Assembly (NCBI RefSeq): GCF_004138485.1
Contig: NZ_RYEV01000005.1
Coordinates: 434,001-498,000 of the forward strand
Reading direction: 5' to 3'
From: Peristeroidobacter soli
Lineage (GTDB): Bacteria; Pseudomonadota; Gammaproteobacteria; Steroidobacterales; Steroidobacteraceae
DNA: 64,000 nt
Of this stretch, positions 33,724-42,678 are shown one piece after another. The notes beneath the pieces were generated by a model. That model did not search any database, was not told where the DNA came from, and saw nothing but the letters and a program-made list of their open reading frames with translations. The position numbers and the translations under genes were made by a program. Every line of letters begins with the position of its first letter. Within the stretch, counting starts at the first letter, position 1.

Positions 33724-34416
33724 TCAATGCGCTCGCGTCATGCAGCACTGCTTATACTTCTTGCCACTACCGCACGGACACGGTTCATTGCGACCGGTCT
33801 TCGGCTGGCTACGCACGAACGTCGAGATGATCGGTTGCGCGCGCATCGGCGCGAAGTAGCGATACATCTGCACGATGCCGGCTGTCATCATTTGCAACAG
33901 CTCTGTTCGCTTCTCGGGTGACGGCGACTCGAAACGCGATTTCGGATCCGGATCGTTCTCATGCGCCAGCGCCATCATCGGGACGATCGAACCGGCGCGC
34001 TCTTCGTCGTGCAGGAACGTCTGCCAGCTGGCAGCTCGCAGGCCTACGCCATGCATGAAGCCTTTCGCCCATTCGTTACCGAGCGCCTGGTCGTTGTCAT
34101 CCAGTACGACGATCGGGACGTAGATGTCGCCGCGCTCGAGCGTTCTCGCAATCGAGTTCCAGTGGCGCGTGAACATGCCCATGATGGTTTGCGCTTGCTC
34201 CATCGAGTCGAACGCCGGGCCATGCTCCGCAGATTCGCCGCCGATGACGTGCGGCCAGTATTCGCTGGGCATCACGAGCTCCGGCCCGACCACGAGCGCG
34301 CAGAAGAATCCATCCATGCGCTCGATGTTCATCGCCGTTGGGCTGGGGAGGGAGTCGAGGAACTCGGTGAGTTGGTCGAGTTCGTCGTCGGAGAGAGGGG
34401 TGGTCAGGGAGGTCAT
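33724..34416 (-). CDS. UPF0149 (YecA-like) protein with SEC-C zinc motif
   Basis: This 230-residue protein has an N-terminal UPF0149 region ([44 protein letters not shown], then [13 protein letters not shown]) and a C-terminal SEC-C metal-binding motif ([19 protein letters not shown]-x-C-x8-CC). SEC-C motifs bind zinc and in YecA and SecA contact ribosomes or SecB. The role is unknown, but a ribosome-associated quality factor is the best guess. It lies alone on the minus strand. Confidence 0.9.
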   Translation of the reverse strand: MTSLTTPLSDDELDQLTEFLDSLPSPTAMNIERMDGFFCALVVGPELVMPSEYWPHVIGGESAEHGPAFDSMEQAQTIMGMFTRHWNSIARTLERGDIYVPIVVLDDNDQALGNEWAKGFMHGVGLRAASWQTFLHDEERAGSIVPMMALAHENDPDPKSRFESPSPEKRTELLQMMTAGIVQMYRYFAPMRAQPIISTFVRSQPKTGRNEPCPCGSGKKYKQCCMTRAH

Positions 34417-34864
34417 GGGGGCGGAGTGTACGGCATTTGGGCTTTAACATTCCCGCGGTATACGCGCGCCGAATGCGTGCATTCTTCGGAGCGCTGAGTC
34501 GACAGGTGCGATCAGGCTTCTCTCGGCAGGGCAGCTGTGACGCCAGTGGCAATCTCGGTTGATGCGGGGCGTGAGCGAATGAAAGCGGGAGATTGGATTT
34601 GAGACGACACCCGATGCTGCTGGGCGCGACTACTTTCAAGCGTACATATCTCCCGAGTGTACCGCGGGCCATGTGTCGCGCCTCGGTGGGCCGGAATTGG
34701 CGTGATCGAGGCTATGTTCAAACATCCTGATCGGGAGCGACTGCTTAGAGCGGCGAACCAATATCGGTTGGCACTTGAGTCATGGAAGTTGGGGCGAGAG
34801 AGCCTTTCCTGGCTCATCTGTGGACGGCGACTGAAGTACTAACGGAAGCCAAGTGCGGCAGTTG
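34417..34864. other. Intergenic stretch without a confident gene
   Basis: Several short frames cover this 448-bp gap. One plus-strand frame from ATG 34714 (MFKHPDRERLLRAANQYRLALE, 42 codons, ending at 34842) looks protein-like and lies just ahead of the next ORF, but has no recognisable family. AT content rises towards the right, as in the following ORF. The remainder shows no promoter, repeat or RNA gene that I can support. Confidence 0.4.
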
Positions 34865-35404
34865 ATGGTGCAGCAGGCGATCAGTACAAAGGAAGAGCTA
34901 GCGAAGAGCCTTGGAGTGACTGATCAGCGACAATTCGAACCGACGATCCGAAGGAAATATCTTTTGAAAGGTGACGATGAATGCTATGCGAAGGCGCGCA
35001 AGGCGAGCGACCGCTTCGAACATGGATATCTGGGGTATGAAGTAATTCGCACACACGTAGAGGCAGGTCGCCATAGGCTCGCCGATTACGTGAGAGCATG
35101 CATCTTTCATCTGACAGATGTCCCAGCTGAAAGTATCGAACGATTGCTCCGCGCTCCTTACGATAAACCGGTCGGCCATTGGCCACTTGCGAAGTATCTT
35201 CGAGGGACACTACAAGGGAAGGTTGATCAGCTCGCGGCAGCTGGAAGCGCGTACCCCTTTGTGAAGTGGAATCCGGTAGTCACAGCTTGTGCTCTGGGTC
35301 CTGATGGTCAAATCAAGATGACAACAAGGGATAGGTTCACTGCGGAGTTGGGAGATGGAGCGACTTCCACTCAGCGGTCATACGGGGTCTGGGAGCCTCG
35401 ATAA
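34865..35404 (+). CDS. Hypothetical protein, possibly horizontally acquired
   Basis: The 179-residue product from ATG 34865 (a GTG at 34853 adds four residues) has no signal peptide or membrane helix, and I recognise no domain. It starts with a possible helix-turn-helix-like segment (TKEELAKSLGVTDQRQFEPTIRRKYLL) and has an AYPFVKWNPVV motif in the C-terminal third. Codon use is clearly more AT-rich (AAA, GAA, ATA-type codons) than the flanking housekeeping genes. It lies between an intergenic stretch and the rimP leader, which suggests insertion. Confidence 0.6.
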   Translation: MVQQAISTKEELAKSLGVTDQRQFEPTIRRKYLLKGDDECYAKARKASDRFEHGYLGYEVIRTHVEAGRHRLADYVRACIFHLTDVPAESIERLLRAPYDKPVGHWPLAKYLRGTLQGKVDQLAAAGSAYPFVKWNPVVTACALGPDGQIKMTTRDRFTAELGDGATSTQRSYGVWEPR

Positions 35405-35567
35405 AGTGATGCTTGGGGATGCCCCGCAGCCAAATGCTTTTCGGTTCTTCCCGGAGATAGATGCCCCTTTATGCACCGCTTGCCATCCCCCACCCCCCAC
35501 CGTAAACTCCGCCACCCCTGAAGGCGCGTCTCCCCCTGGTAACAGGTGTCAGCCGTCCCGACAGGGG

Positions 35568-35595
35568 TTGTAGGTAGCGCTTCCGGGCATATATA
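35568..35595 (+). promoter_or_regulatory. Candidate promoter of the rimP-nusA-infB operon
   Basis: A weak -35 TTGTAG (35568-35573) and a -10 TATATA (35590-35595) are separated by 16 bp. Transcription would begin close to 35602, directly ahead of the first terminator-like hairpin. The -35 matches consensus at only three of six positions. Confidence 0.4.
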
Positions 35596-35610
35596 AGGTG
35601 TCCGGGTACG

Positions 35611-35637
35611 AAAGGGCCCGATTCGAAGGGCCTTTTT
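35611..35637 (+). terminator. Terminator-like hairpin 1 in the rimP leader
   Basis: AAAGGGCCC (35611-35619) pairs with GGGCCTTTT starting at 35628 through about 9 bp with one G-T pair, followed by TTTTTCGC. It has the form of an intrinsic terminator on the plus strand. It lies just after the candidate promoter, so it could attenuate the operon. Confidence 0.65.
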
Positions 35638-35702
35638 CGCTTCTGAGAATAGGGGAGTCGGGCGCCGCCAAGGCCGCCTGGCAGGAAGGGACGGAGAGTG
35701 AG

Positions 35703-35724
35703 AATGGGCCTTGGGGCCCATTTT
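35703..35724 (+). terminator. Terminator-like hairpin 2 in the rimP leader
   Basis: AATGGGCC (35703-35710) and GGCCCATT (35715-35722) form a perfect 8-bp stem with a 4-nt loop, followed by TTTCGTTT. This is a second plus-strand intrinsic terminator shape, about 90 bp after the first and 107 bp before rimP. Confidence 0.65.
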
Positions 35725-35762
35725 TCGTTTCGGCGACGGTAAAAACCGGCCCGGCGGAGCTC

Positions 35763-35789
35763 TTCCGGCGCGGGTAATAAGCGCCGGAA
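35763..35789 (+). promoter_or_regulatory. GC-rich leader hairpin before rimP
   Basis: TTCCGGCGC (35763-35771) and GCGCCGGAA (35781-35789) make a 9-bp perfect stem with a 9-nt loop in the rimP 5' leader. No U tract follows. A processing site or a protein-binding element (for example for NusA or IF2 feedback) is possible. Confidence 0.45.
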
Positions 35790-35830
35790 CGGGGCACCCG
35801 AGGGCCCCCACAGTCAACCGGAGGTGACCG

Positions 35831-36280
35831 ATGCTGCGAGATCAGCTGGGCGAGCTGCTCGGCCCGGTCGTGGCCAATCTCGGTTACGAGCTGTGGGAAA
35901 TCGAGTACGCGCCGCGTGCCGGCGGTGGGCTGTTGCGGCTGTATATCGATAGCCCGGACGGCATTTCCGTGGACGATTGCGAGAAGGTGAGTCGGGCCGT
36001 CAGCGCCGTGCTGGACGAGGCCGATCCCATTCCGAACGAGTACACCCTGGAAGTGTCCTCGCCGGGCCTGGATCGGGTGCTCCGGACTCAGGCCCATTTC
36101 GCGCGCTTCGCGGGCGAGCGGGTCAAGGTGGAGATGATTCAGCAGATCAACGGCCGCAAGCGGTTTCAGGGGCGCTTGCAAAAGGTAGGCGAGAGCGAGA
36201 TTACGCTCGAGACGGATGGCGGCGAGGTGAGCTTGCCGATCGAAGACATCCACCGGGCGCGGTTGATCCCGGACGTATGA
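35831..36280 (+). CDS. rimP: Ribosome maturation factor RimP
   Basis: RimP assists assembly of the 30S ribosomal subunit. The 149-residue protein has the N-terminal domain (LGELLGPVVANLGYELWEIEY, LLRLYIDSPDGISVDDCEKVSRAVSAVLDEAD) with the YTLEVSSPGLDRVLR motif, and an SH3-like C-terminal domain. A strong GGAGG RBS precedes the ATG. It heads the conserved rimP-nusA-infB-rbfA-truB-rpsO-pnp operon. Confidence 0.96.
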   Translation: MLRDQLGELLGPVVANLGYELWEIEYAPRAGGGLLRLYIDSPDGISVDDCEKVSRAVSAVLDEADPIPNEYTLEVSSPGLDRVLRTQAHFARFAGERVKVEMIQQINGRKRFQGRLQKVGESEITLETDGGEVSLPIEDIHRARLIPDV

Positions 36281-36327
36281 CGTATGAGCGACGGGAGTCG
36301 CGGTAAGCGTATAGCGGAGTTCGCACG

Positions 36328-37833
36328 ATGAACAAAGAGATTCTGATGGTGGTGGACGCAGTCTCCAACGAGAAGGGCGTCGACAAGGAAATCATCTTCG
36401 AGGCGCTCGAAGCCGCGCTCGCGTCCGCGACCCGCAAACGTCACGGCGAGGGCATCGACGTGCGCGTCTCCATCAATCGCAAGAGCGGCGACTACGACAC
36501 GTGGCGCCGTTGGAAAGTGTTCGCGGACGATTCCACCGAGCTGGAATTCCCGGACAGTGAATTACGTCTGGAAGACGCCAAGGACATTTCCGAAGACGCC
36601 GAGGTCGGTGGCTACGTCGAAGTGCCGATGGAGTCGGTCGCATTCGGCCGTATCGCGGCCCAGACCGCCAAGCAGGTCATCGTGCAGAAGGTGCGCGAGG
36701 CCGAGCGGGCGCAGGTGGTCGATGAATTCAAGGCGCGCCAGGGCACGCTGGTGTCGGGCATCGTCAAGCGCGTCGATCGCAACGGCGTGTTCGTGGACCT
36801 CGGCGGTAACGCCGAAGGCTTCATCGCACGCGACCAAATGATTCCTCGCGAGCCGATCCGTTCGCAGGATCGCGTGAAGGCGTATCTCGCGGATGTGCGC
36901 ACCGAGCAGCGCGGTCCGCAGTTGTTCCTGACGCGGACGGCCCCGGAATTCCTGATCGAGCTGTTCAAGCTCGAAGTGCCGGAAGTCGGCCAGGGTCTGA
37001 TCCAGATCCTCGGCGCCGCGCGCGATGCAGGCGTTCGCGCCAAGATCGCGGTGAAGAGCAACGACAGCCGCATCGACCCGGTCGGTGCGTGCGTGGGTAT
37101 GCGTGGTTCGCGTGTGCAGGCGGTTTCGAACGAGATCGCCGGCGAACGCGTCGACATCATTCCTTATGACGAGAATCCGGCGCAGTTCGTGATCAACGCC
37201 ATGGCGCCGGCGGAAGTGGTGTCCATCGTCGTCGACGAGGACTCGCACTCCATGGACATCGCGGTGACGGAAGAGAAGCTGTCGCAGGCCATCGGCCGCG
37301 GCGGTCAGAACATCCGCCTGGCGAGCGAGCTCACCGGTTGGGAATTGAACGTGATGACGCAGCAGGCCGCCGAAGCCAAGAGCGAAGGCGAGTCGCAGAA
37401 GCTCATCGACCTGTTCAAGCAGCAGCTGGACGTGGATGAAGACGTGGCGCAGATCCTGGCGCAGGAAGGCTTCTCGACCATCGAAGAGATCGCCTATGTG
37501 CCGGCGTCTGAGCTGGCCAACATCGAAGAGTTCGACGAAGACATCATCAAGGAGCTGCGTAACCGCGCCCGTGACGTGCTGCTGACGCAGGCGATCGCGA
37601 GCGAGGAAGAGATCGACAGCTCCGAGCCTGCCGAGGATTTGTTGCAGGTGGACGGCATGGACGACGATCTGGCGCGGAAGCTCGCCAGCAGAGGCATCGT
37701 GACGCGTGAGGATCTCGCCGAGCAGGCGATCGATGACCTGACGGAGATCGAAGGCGTGGATAACGAGCGCGCGGGCGCGCTCATCATGGCGGCGCGTAAG
37801 CACTGGTTCGACAACGCGGGGCAACAGGCATGA
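36328..37833 (+). CDS. nusA: Transcription termination/antitermination factor NusA
   Basis: NusA binds RNA polymerase and nascent RNA to control pausing, termination and antitermination. The 501-residue protein has the N-terminal polymerase-binding domain (NKEILMVVDAVSNEKGV), an S1 domain (about 135-200; LVSGIVKRVDRNGVFVDLGG), two KH domains (about 230-345; GACVGMRGSRVQAVSNEI and SQAIGRGGQNIRLASELTGW) and two C-terminal acidic repeats (about 365-495). The domain set and length match gammaproteobacterial NusA. Confidence 0.97.
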   Translation: MNKEILMVVDAVSNEKGVDKEIIFEALEAALASATRKRHGEGIDVRVSINRKSGDYDTWRRWKVFADDSTELEFPDSELRLEDAKDISEDAEVGGYVEVPMESVAFGRIAAQTAKQVIVQKVREAERAQVVDEFKARQGTLVSGIVKRVDRNGVFVDLGGNAEGFIARDQMIPREPIRSQDRVKAYLADVRTEQRGPQLFLTRTAPEFLIELFKLEVPEVGQGLIQILGAARDAGVRAKIAVKSNDSRIDPVGACVGMRGSRVQAVSNEIAGERVDIIPYDENPAQFVINAMAPAEVVSIVVDEDSHSMDIAVTEEKLSQAIGRGGQNIRLASELTGWELNVMTQQAAEAKSEGESQKLIDLFKQQLDVDEDVAQILAQEGFSTIEEIAYVPASELANIEEFDEDIIKELRNRARDVLLTQAIASEEEIDSSEPAEDLLQVDGMDDDLARKLASRGIVTREDLAEQAIDDLTEIEGVDNERAGALIMAARKHWFDNAGQQA

Positions 37834-37870
37834 GCGGCGTCGAACTGAGTAGCGGGTCGGGAGGGCGTAT

Positions 37871-40618
37871 ATGGCGGATGTGACTGTTAGCCAGTTTGCC
37901 GAGGTATTGAAAGTACCCGTCGAGCGGCTGCTGACGCAGCTCGATGAAGCCGGGATTCGAGTCTCCGGCGCGAATGACATGATCAGCGACGATGCCAAGA
38001 TGGAGCTCTTGACGTTCTTGCGCCGTGCACACGGCAGCAAGCAGAGCACCGCTGCGCCCAGCAAAATCACGTTGAAGCGCAAGTCGCAGGGCGAAATCAA
38101 AGTCGCTTCCTCGCAGGGCCGTGCGCGCATGGTCAACGTCGAGGTTCGCAGCAAGAAGACGTATCTGAATCGCAGCGTGCTCGAAGAGCAGGCGCAGGCG
38201 CGCGGTCCGTCCTCGACTGCGGCCGATGAAGCGGCCGAGCGTCACGCCGCCGCCGCCGCTGAAGAAGCGGCTGCGCGTCTGGCTGCCCAAAACGCCGCGA
38301 TTGCAGCTCAGAACGCCGCGGCGGCTGCCGCTCAGGCGGCACAAGCAGCTGCGCTCGCAGCTCAGAACGCCGCACAAACGGAAGCGGAAAAGGCCGCACA
38401 AGCGGCTGCGGAAGCGGCTGCCGAAGTGGCACGCCAGGAAGCCGCTCGTCTGCAGAAAGAGCAGGCCGATGCGGAAGCGCGTGAGTTCGCGGCGCGCGAG
38501 CAGAAGAAGCTCGAGGACGAGATTCGTCGGATGGCCGACGCGGAAACCCGTCAGTCCGCCGAAGACGAAACACGTCGCATCGCTGAAGCCGCGGCGCGTG
38601 CCGAGGCCGAACGCAAGCAACAGGAAGCTGCCGCTGCAGCTCCGCCGCGTGCTTCGGATCGGAGTGGTGGCGGTGGTGGCAAGCGCGGGGGCGGCGGTAC
38701 CACCGATCGTCCGCAGCGTGCCGAGTTGCACGTGTCCAGCGACGCCAGTGCTCGTTTCAAGAAAAAGAAACAGCAGGCGGCGACCAGCGCCAGATCGCGC
38801 GGTCGTTCGACGCAGATCAATGTCGGCACTCAGCATGGCTTCGAGCGTCCTGCCGCACCGGTCAAGCGCGACGTGCAGATCGGCGAGACCATCACGGTCG
38901 GCGAGCTCGCTCAGCGCATGGCAGTGAAGGCCAACGAAGTCATCAAGGTGATGATGAACATGGGCGTGATGGCCACCATCAACCAGCCCATCGATCAGGA
39001 CACCGCGGTGCTCGTGGTGGAAGAGCTCGGCCACACGGCTGTGCTTCACAAGGAAAGCGCGATCGAGGACGAGTTGCAGGCCACCGATGCCTCGCACGAG
39101 CTCGAAACGCGTCCGCCGGTGGTCACCATCATGGGTCACGTCGACCATGGTAAGACCTCACTGCTCGACTACATCCGTCGCACCAAAGTGGCGGCGGGCG
39201 AAGCGGGCGGCATCACGCAGCACGTCGGTGCGTATCACGTCGAGACGCCGAAGGGCATCATCACGTTCCTCGATACGCCGGGTCACGCCGCGTTCACCGC
39301 GATGCGTGCTCGTGGCGCTCAGATAACGGACGTGGTCGTGCTGGTCGTGGCGGCGGACGACAGCGTCATGCCGCAGACCATCGAAGCGATTCAGCACGCG
39401 AAGGCGGCTGAGGTGCCCATGGTCGTTGCGATCACCAAGGTCGACAAGCCCGCGGCCGATCCGGAGAAGGTGCGTACCGACCTGGCCCGATACGAGGTGC
39501 TGCCGGAGGCCTGGGGCGGCGACACCATGTTCGTCAACGTCTCGGCGCATACCGGCCAGGGCATCGACGAACTGCTCGATACCATTCTGTTGCAAGCCGA
39601 AGTGCTGGATCTCAAGGCGACGAAGTCGGGCCTCGCGGCCGGTGTCGTGGTCGAGTCCAGCATGGAGAAGGGCCGCGGTGCCGTGGCGACCGTGCTGGTG
39701 AAGCGCGGCGTGCTCAAACCGGGCGATTCGATCATCGCGGGTACCGAGTTTGGTCGCGTGCGAGCGATGTTCGATGAGACCGGCAAGCCGGTCACGGAAG
39801 CGGGTCCGTCGTTGCCGGTCGTGGTGCTCGGCTTGTCCGGTGCACCGAATGCCGGCGATGAGCTGCTCGTGGTCGAGAGCGAACGCAAGGCTCGCGAAGT
39901 GGCGTTGTATCGTCAGGGCAAGTTCCGCGATACCAAGCTGGCGAAGCAGGGCCCGGCCAAGCTCGAGGACATGCTCTCGCAGATGGGCGACGGCAAGGTC
40001 GCGACCGTGCATGTCGTCATCAAGGCGGACGTGCAGGGTTCGGCCGAGGCATTGCGCGATTCGCTGGTCAAGTTGTCCACCGACGAGGTGGCGGTCAAGG
40101 TCATCGGCAGCGGCGTCGGCGGCATCACCGAGTCCGACATCACCATGGCTCAGGCGGCGAACGCCCGCGTCATCGGCTTCAACGTACGCGCCGACAGCTC
40201 GGCCCGTTCGATGATCAAGGAAGCGGGCATCGACGTTCGTTACTACAGCATCATTTACGAAGCCATCGACGACATGCGTGCGTTGTTGACGGGCATGCTG
40301 GCGCCGGAAGTGAAGGAACAGATCGTGGGCCTCGCCGAGGTGCGCGACGTGTTCCGTTCCAGCAAGTTCGGCACGGTCGCCGGTTGTATCGTCGTGGACG
40401 GTTACGTGCGCCGGAACAATCCGATCCGCGTGCTGCGTAACAACGTGGTGATCTTCGAAGGTGGCCTCGAATCGCTGAAGCGTTTCAAGGATGACGTGAA
40501 CGAAGTTCGTGCGGGCACCGAGTGCGGTATCGGCGTGAAGAACTACACCGACGTGCAGGTGGGCGACCAGATCGAGTGCTTCTCGCGTGTCGAAGTGGCG
40601 CGCACGCTCGATGCTTGA
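37871..40618 (+). CDS. infB: Translation initiation factor IF-2
   Basis: IF2 is the GTPase that places initiator tRNA on the 30S subunit and promotes 70S joining. The 915-residue protein has an N-terminal IF2_N domain, a long Ala/Glu/Arg-rich helix (about 115-260), a second IF2_N domain near 335-390 and the GTPase. G1 is GHVDHGKT (422-429), G3 is DTPGH (468-472) and the G4 position reads TKVD (522-525) instead of NKxD, with G5 reading SAH instead of SAK. Domains II-IV follow. The altered G4/G5 residues are worth verifying. Confidence 0.97.
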   Translation: MADVTVSQFAEVLKVPVERLLTQLDEAGIRVSGANDMISDDAKMELLTFLRRAHGSKQSTAAPSKITLKRKSQGEIKVASSQGRARMVNVEVRSKKTYLNRSVLEEQAQARGPSSTAADEAAERHAAAAAEEAAARLAAQNAAIAAQNAAAAAAQAAQAAALAAQNAAQTEAEKAAQAAAEAAAEVARQEAARLQKEQADAEAREFAAREQKKLEDEIRRMADAETRQSAEDETRRIAEAAARAEAERKQQEAAAAAPPRASDRSGGGGGKRGGGGTTDRPQRAELHVSSDASARFKKKKQQAATSARSRGRSTQINVGTQHGFERPAAPVKRDVQIGETITVGELAQRMAVKANEVIKVMMNMGVMATINQPIDQDTAVLVVEELGHTAVLHKESAIEDELQATDASHELETRPPVVTIMGHVDHGKTSLLDYIRRTKVAAGEAGGITQHVGAYHVETPKGIITFLDTPGHAAFTAMRARGAQITDVVVLVVAADDSVMPQTIEAIQHAKAAEVPMVVAITKVDKPAADPEKVRTDLARYEVLPEAWGGDTMFVNVSAHTGQGIDELLDTILLQAEVLDLKATKSGLAAGVVVESSMEKGRGAVATVLVKRGVLKPGDSIIAGTEFGRVRAMFDETGKPVTEAGPSLPVVVLGLSGAPNAGDELLVVESERKAREVALYRQGKFRDTKLAKQGPAKLEDMLSQMGDGKVATVHVVIKADVQGSAEALRDSLVKLSTDEVAVKVIGSGVGGITESDITMAQAANARVIGFNVRADSSARSMIKEAGIDVRYYSIIYEAIDDMRALLTGMLAPEVKEQIVGLAEVRDVFRSSKFGTVAGCIVVDGYVRRNNPIRVLRNNVVIFEGGLESLKRFKDDVNEVRAGTECGIGVKNYTDVQVGDQIECFSRVEVARTLDA

Positions 40619-40630
40619 TACTGAGGATTG

Positions 40631-41149
40631 ATGTCGACAAAGTCTTATCCCCGTGCCAAGCGGGTTGGCCAGCAGATTCAACGCGCTCTGAGCGAGTTGA
40701 TCCGACGTGAGCTGCGCGACCCGCGGCTCGGCATGATCACGTTGACCGACGTGCGCATGTCGAGCGACTTGAGCTACGCGACGATTTACTACTCGGTGCT
40801 GGGTGCTGACCCGCACCTGGCTCAACAAATCCTTACGCAGGCCGCGGACATGCTCCGCGGCCCGCTGGGGCGCGCGCTCGGCATTCGCCACAGCCCGGAG
40901 TTGCGCTTCGTGCAGGACGAGCTGATCGAGAGCGGGGCGCGCCTGTCGGCCTTGATCAACAAGGCCGTGAAGGACGATGAGGCCCGCCATGTCGACGAGG
41001 AGCCGGCCGCTGAGTCCGAAACCGCGGCTGAGTCGGGCGACGACGACGCGCATTACAGCTCGGACGACGATGACGACGGCCACTACGATTCGGATGAGGA
41101 TGACGACTCCGGCTCGAACCAGGACGAGCCGTCCTCCCCCAAACGCTGA
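40631..41149 (+). CDS. rbfA: Ribosome-binding factor A with long acidic tail
   Basis: RbfA binds helix 1 of 16S rRNA during 30S maturation. Residues 1-115 hold the KH-type RbfA fold (RAKRVGQQIQRALSELIRRELRDPRLGMITLTDVRMSSDLSYATIYYS, IRHSPELRFVQDELIESG). The remaining roughly 55 residues form an Asp/Glu/Ser-rich tail with runs such as SSDDDDDGHYDSDEDDD, absent from the E. coli protein. ATG 40631 is chosen; a TTG three bases earlier is in frame. It ends 13 bp before truB. Confidence 0.94.
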   Translation: MSTKSYPRAKRVGQQIQRALSELIRRELRDPRLGMITLTDVRMSSDLSYATIYYSVLGADPHLAQQILTQAADMLRGPLGRALGIRHSPELRFVQDELIESGARLSALINKAVKDDEARHVDEEPAAESETAAESGDDDAHYSSDDDDDGHYDSDEDDDSGSNQDEPSSPKR

Positions 41150-41162
41150 CGGCATCTCCAAC

Positions 41163-42077
41163 GTGAAGCGCTTCCACCGTGAAGTCGACGGCATCCTGCT
41201 GCTCGACAAGGCTCTCGGCGTGTCCTCGAACGCCGCCCTCCAACAAGTTCGTGTGCTCTACGGCGCGCTCAAGGCGGGCCATGCGGGCAGCCTCGACCCG
41301 CTGGCCTCGGGCCTGCTGCCCGTATGCTTCGGGCAAGCTACGAAGGTCTGCGGCCGTCTGCTGAACTCTGGCAAGACCTATCGCGTGCTGGTGCAGCTCG
41401 GCGAGCTGACGCCCTCGGGCGATGGCGAGACCGAAGTAATCGAGCGGGCGCCGGTGCCGGCGCTGACGGGCGCGGGTGTCGATGCGACGCTGGCCGGGTT
41501 CCTGGGCAATCAGCAGCAGATTCCGCCCATGCATTCCGCACTGAAGTTCGAAGGCAAGCGCCTGTACGAGCTGGCTCGCAAAGGCGAGTCGGTCGAGCGG
41601 CCGCCTCGGGACATCGTGATCCACAGGATCGCGCGCGTAAGCACCGAGGATGGGCTGGCCTCCAATCAGCTCGAATTCGACGTGTACTGCTCCAAGGGGA
41701 CCTATATCCGCACCCTGGCCGCCGATGTGGCGGTCAAGCTCGGCACGCTAGGCTATGTCAAAGGGCTGCGCCGGCTGTCGGTGGATCCCTTCGGCGAGCT
41801 GCCCATGTTCACGCTGGAGGCGTTGTCGAGCCAGACGCCGGAGCAGCTGGGCGGGCATCTGCTGGCGGTGGATACGGCGTTTGCCGACCTGCCGCGCGTG
41901 GATCTGGACGCCGCCGCCGAGCAAAGCCTGCTGCTGGGTCGTACGGTTGCCGGGCAAGCCGCCGCGCCGCTGAGCGAGGTGAGGCTGTATGGCGCCGCCG
42001 GGCGTTTCCTGGGCCTGGGCGAGGGCCAGCCGGGCGGGCGGGTAAAGCCGGCAAGGCTGTTTGTTTCGGTAGCCTGA
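41163..42077 (+). CDS. truB: tRNA pseudouridine(55) synthase TruB
   Basis: TruB converts U55 of tRNA to pseudouridine. From GTG 41163 the product is 304 residues and shows GILLLDKALGVSSNAALQQV, the catalytic motif GHAGSLDPLASGLLP (the Asp is the nucleophile), GKTYRVLVQLG, QIPPMHSALKFEGKRLYELAR and YCSKGTYIRTLAADV, with a C-terminal PUA-like domain. The frame is open upstream into rbfA, but homology begins at the chosen start. Confidence 0.95.
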   Translation: MKRFHREVDGILLLDKALGVSSNAALQQVRVLYGALKAGHAGSLDPLASGLLPVCFGQATKVCGRLLNSGKTYRVLVQLGELTPSGDGETEVIERAPVPALTGAGVDATLAGFLGNQQQIPPMHSALKFEGKRLYELARKGESVERPPRDIVIHRIARVSTEDGLASNQLEFDVYCSKGTYIRTLAADVAVKLGTLGYVKGLRRLSVDPFGELPMFTLEALSSQTPEQLGGHLLAVDTAFADLPRVDLDAAAEQSLLLGRTVAGQAAAPLSEVRLYGAAGRFLGLGEGQPGGRVKPARLFVSVA

Positions 42078-42105
42078 TTCTTGATTTTACTGGCTTGGTT
42101 TTACT

Positions 42106-42133
42106 TGAGATTCCAGGCCGCGCGGGTACAATG
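42106..42133 (+). promoter_or_regulatory. Sigma-70 promoter of rpsO
   Basis: TTGAGA (42106-42111; 5/6) and TACAAT (42128-42133; 5/6) are separated by 16 bp in the truB-rpsO gap. This is the clearest sigma-70 promoter seen in the window. It would give rpsO and pnp an independent transcript with a leader of about 80-85 nt. Confidence 0.7.
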
Positions 42134-42141
42134 CGCGCCTC

Positions 42142-42209
42142 TCAAAAGGCTGACGGCATTCCGCCGCGCCGGTTTTGAGCATTCTTCACGCGGCGATTCG
42201 TACGCCGCA
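42142..42209 (+). promoter_or_regulatory. Structured rpsO leader (possible S15 autoregulation)
   Basis: CTCAAAA (42142-42148) can pair with TTTTGAG (42174-42180), enclosing a smaller CGGC/GCCG hairpin. GCGGCG (42191-42196) pairs with CGCCGC (42204-42209) just before the GAGGTAA RBS. S15 represses its own translation through leader structures in several bacteria, with different folds. The fold here is my own inference and does not clearly match the E. coli pseudoknot. Confidence 0.4.
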
Positions 42210-42223
42210 CCGAGGTAAAGCAG

Positions 42224-42493
42224 ATGTCTTTGTCGACCGATCAGAAGGGCGGAATCGTCGCCCAATACCGCCGTAATGCCAACGACACCGGTTCGCCGGA
42301 AGTTCAGATCGCGCTGCTGTCCGCGCGCATCAATGGCCTGGGCGAACACTTCAGCGCTCACAAGAGCGATCACGCCTCCCGCCGTGGCCTGCTCAAGATG
42401 GTGAACCAGCGCCGCAAGCTGCTGGACTACCTCAAGGAGACCGCGCCGGAACGTTATACCGCTGTCGTCAGCAGCCTCGGTCTGCGGCGCTAA
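42224..42493 (+). CDS. rpsO: 30S ribosomal protein S15
   Basis: S15 is a primary 16S rRNA-binding protein of the platform. The 89-residue protein is full length and highly conserved ([57 protein letters not shown]). It has its own promoter and is followed by a hairpin before pnp, as in E. coli. Confidence 0.98.
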   Translation: MSLSTDQKGGIVAQYRRNANDTGSPEVQIALLSARINGLGEHFSAHKSDHASRRGLLKMVNQRRKLLDYLKETAPERYTAVVSSLGLRR

Positions 42494-42503
42494 TCCGCTG
42501 GGT

Positions 42504-42536
42504 GGCGAGCCGGACAACATCTTCCGCCGGCTCGCC
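42504..42536 (+). terminator. rpsO-pnp intergenic hairpin
   Basis: GGCGAGCCGG (42504-42513) and CCGGCTCGCC (42527-42536) form a perfect 10-bp stem with a 13-nt loop directly after rpsO. No U run follows. In E. coli the same gap contains a terminator and an RNase III-cleaved stem through which PNPase autoregulates, so a similar role is plausible here. Confidence 0.55.
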
Positions 42537-42678
42537 TTCCGATCGCGTACGAACCTTGGCACATCCTGTGTTCCGTTCGCAGCCTCCATTCTTCAATTCA
42601 ATTCCGTGTCTCGGCCAATTTGCGCCCTCGTGTTGCGCGATGAGCTGCTGAGCCATCCAAATATCAGTAGGAACCATC

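Larger units (their letters stand above)
35405..35830. other. Structured leader region upstream of rimP
   Basis: This gap contains a candidate sigma-70 promoter (35568-35595), two terminator-like hairpins (35611-35637 and 35703-35724) and a third GC-rich hairpin (35763-35789) before the rimP RBS. In E. coli a tRNA gene precedes the rimP operon; no tRNA could be folded here. The arrangement suggests attenuation or processing of the operon leader. Confidence 0.5.

Noticed and set aside
33576-33830. Plus-strand CDS starting MTVDEFKAAVFRP
   Set aside because: It has no ribosome-binding site, follows a terminator hairpin, contains the dispersed repeat and ends antisense to the YecA-like gene; at best it is a gene remnant.
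32882-33860. Integron attC sites formed by the ATTTAAC-containing repeats
   Set aside because: The R''-like box is present in both copies, but no GTTRRRY box lies within about 150 bp downstream, the halves do not fold into an attC stem, and no integrase is present.
35401-35830. A tRNA gene upstream of rimP
   Set aside because: GATTCGAAG in 35620-35628 recalls a T-arm, but it belongs to a terminator stem and no acceptor, D or anticodon arm could be folded around it.
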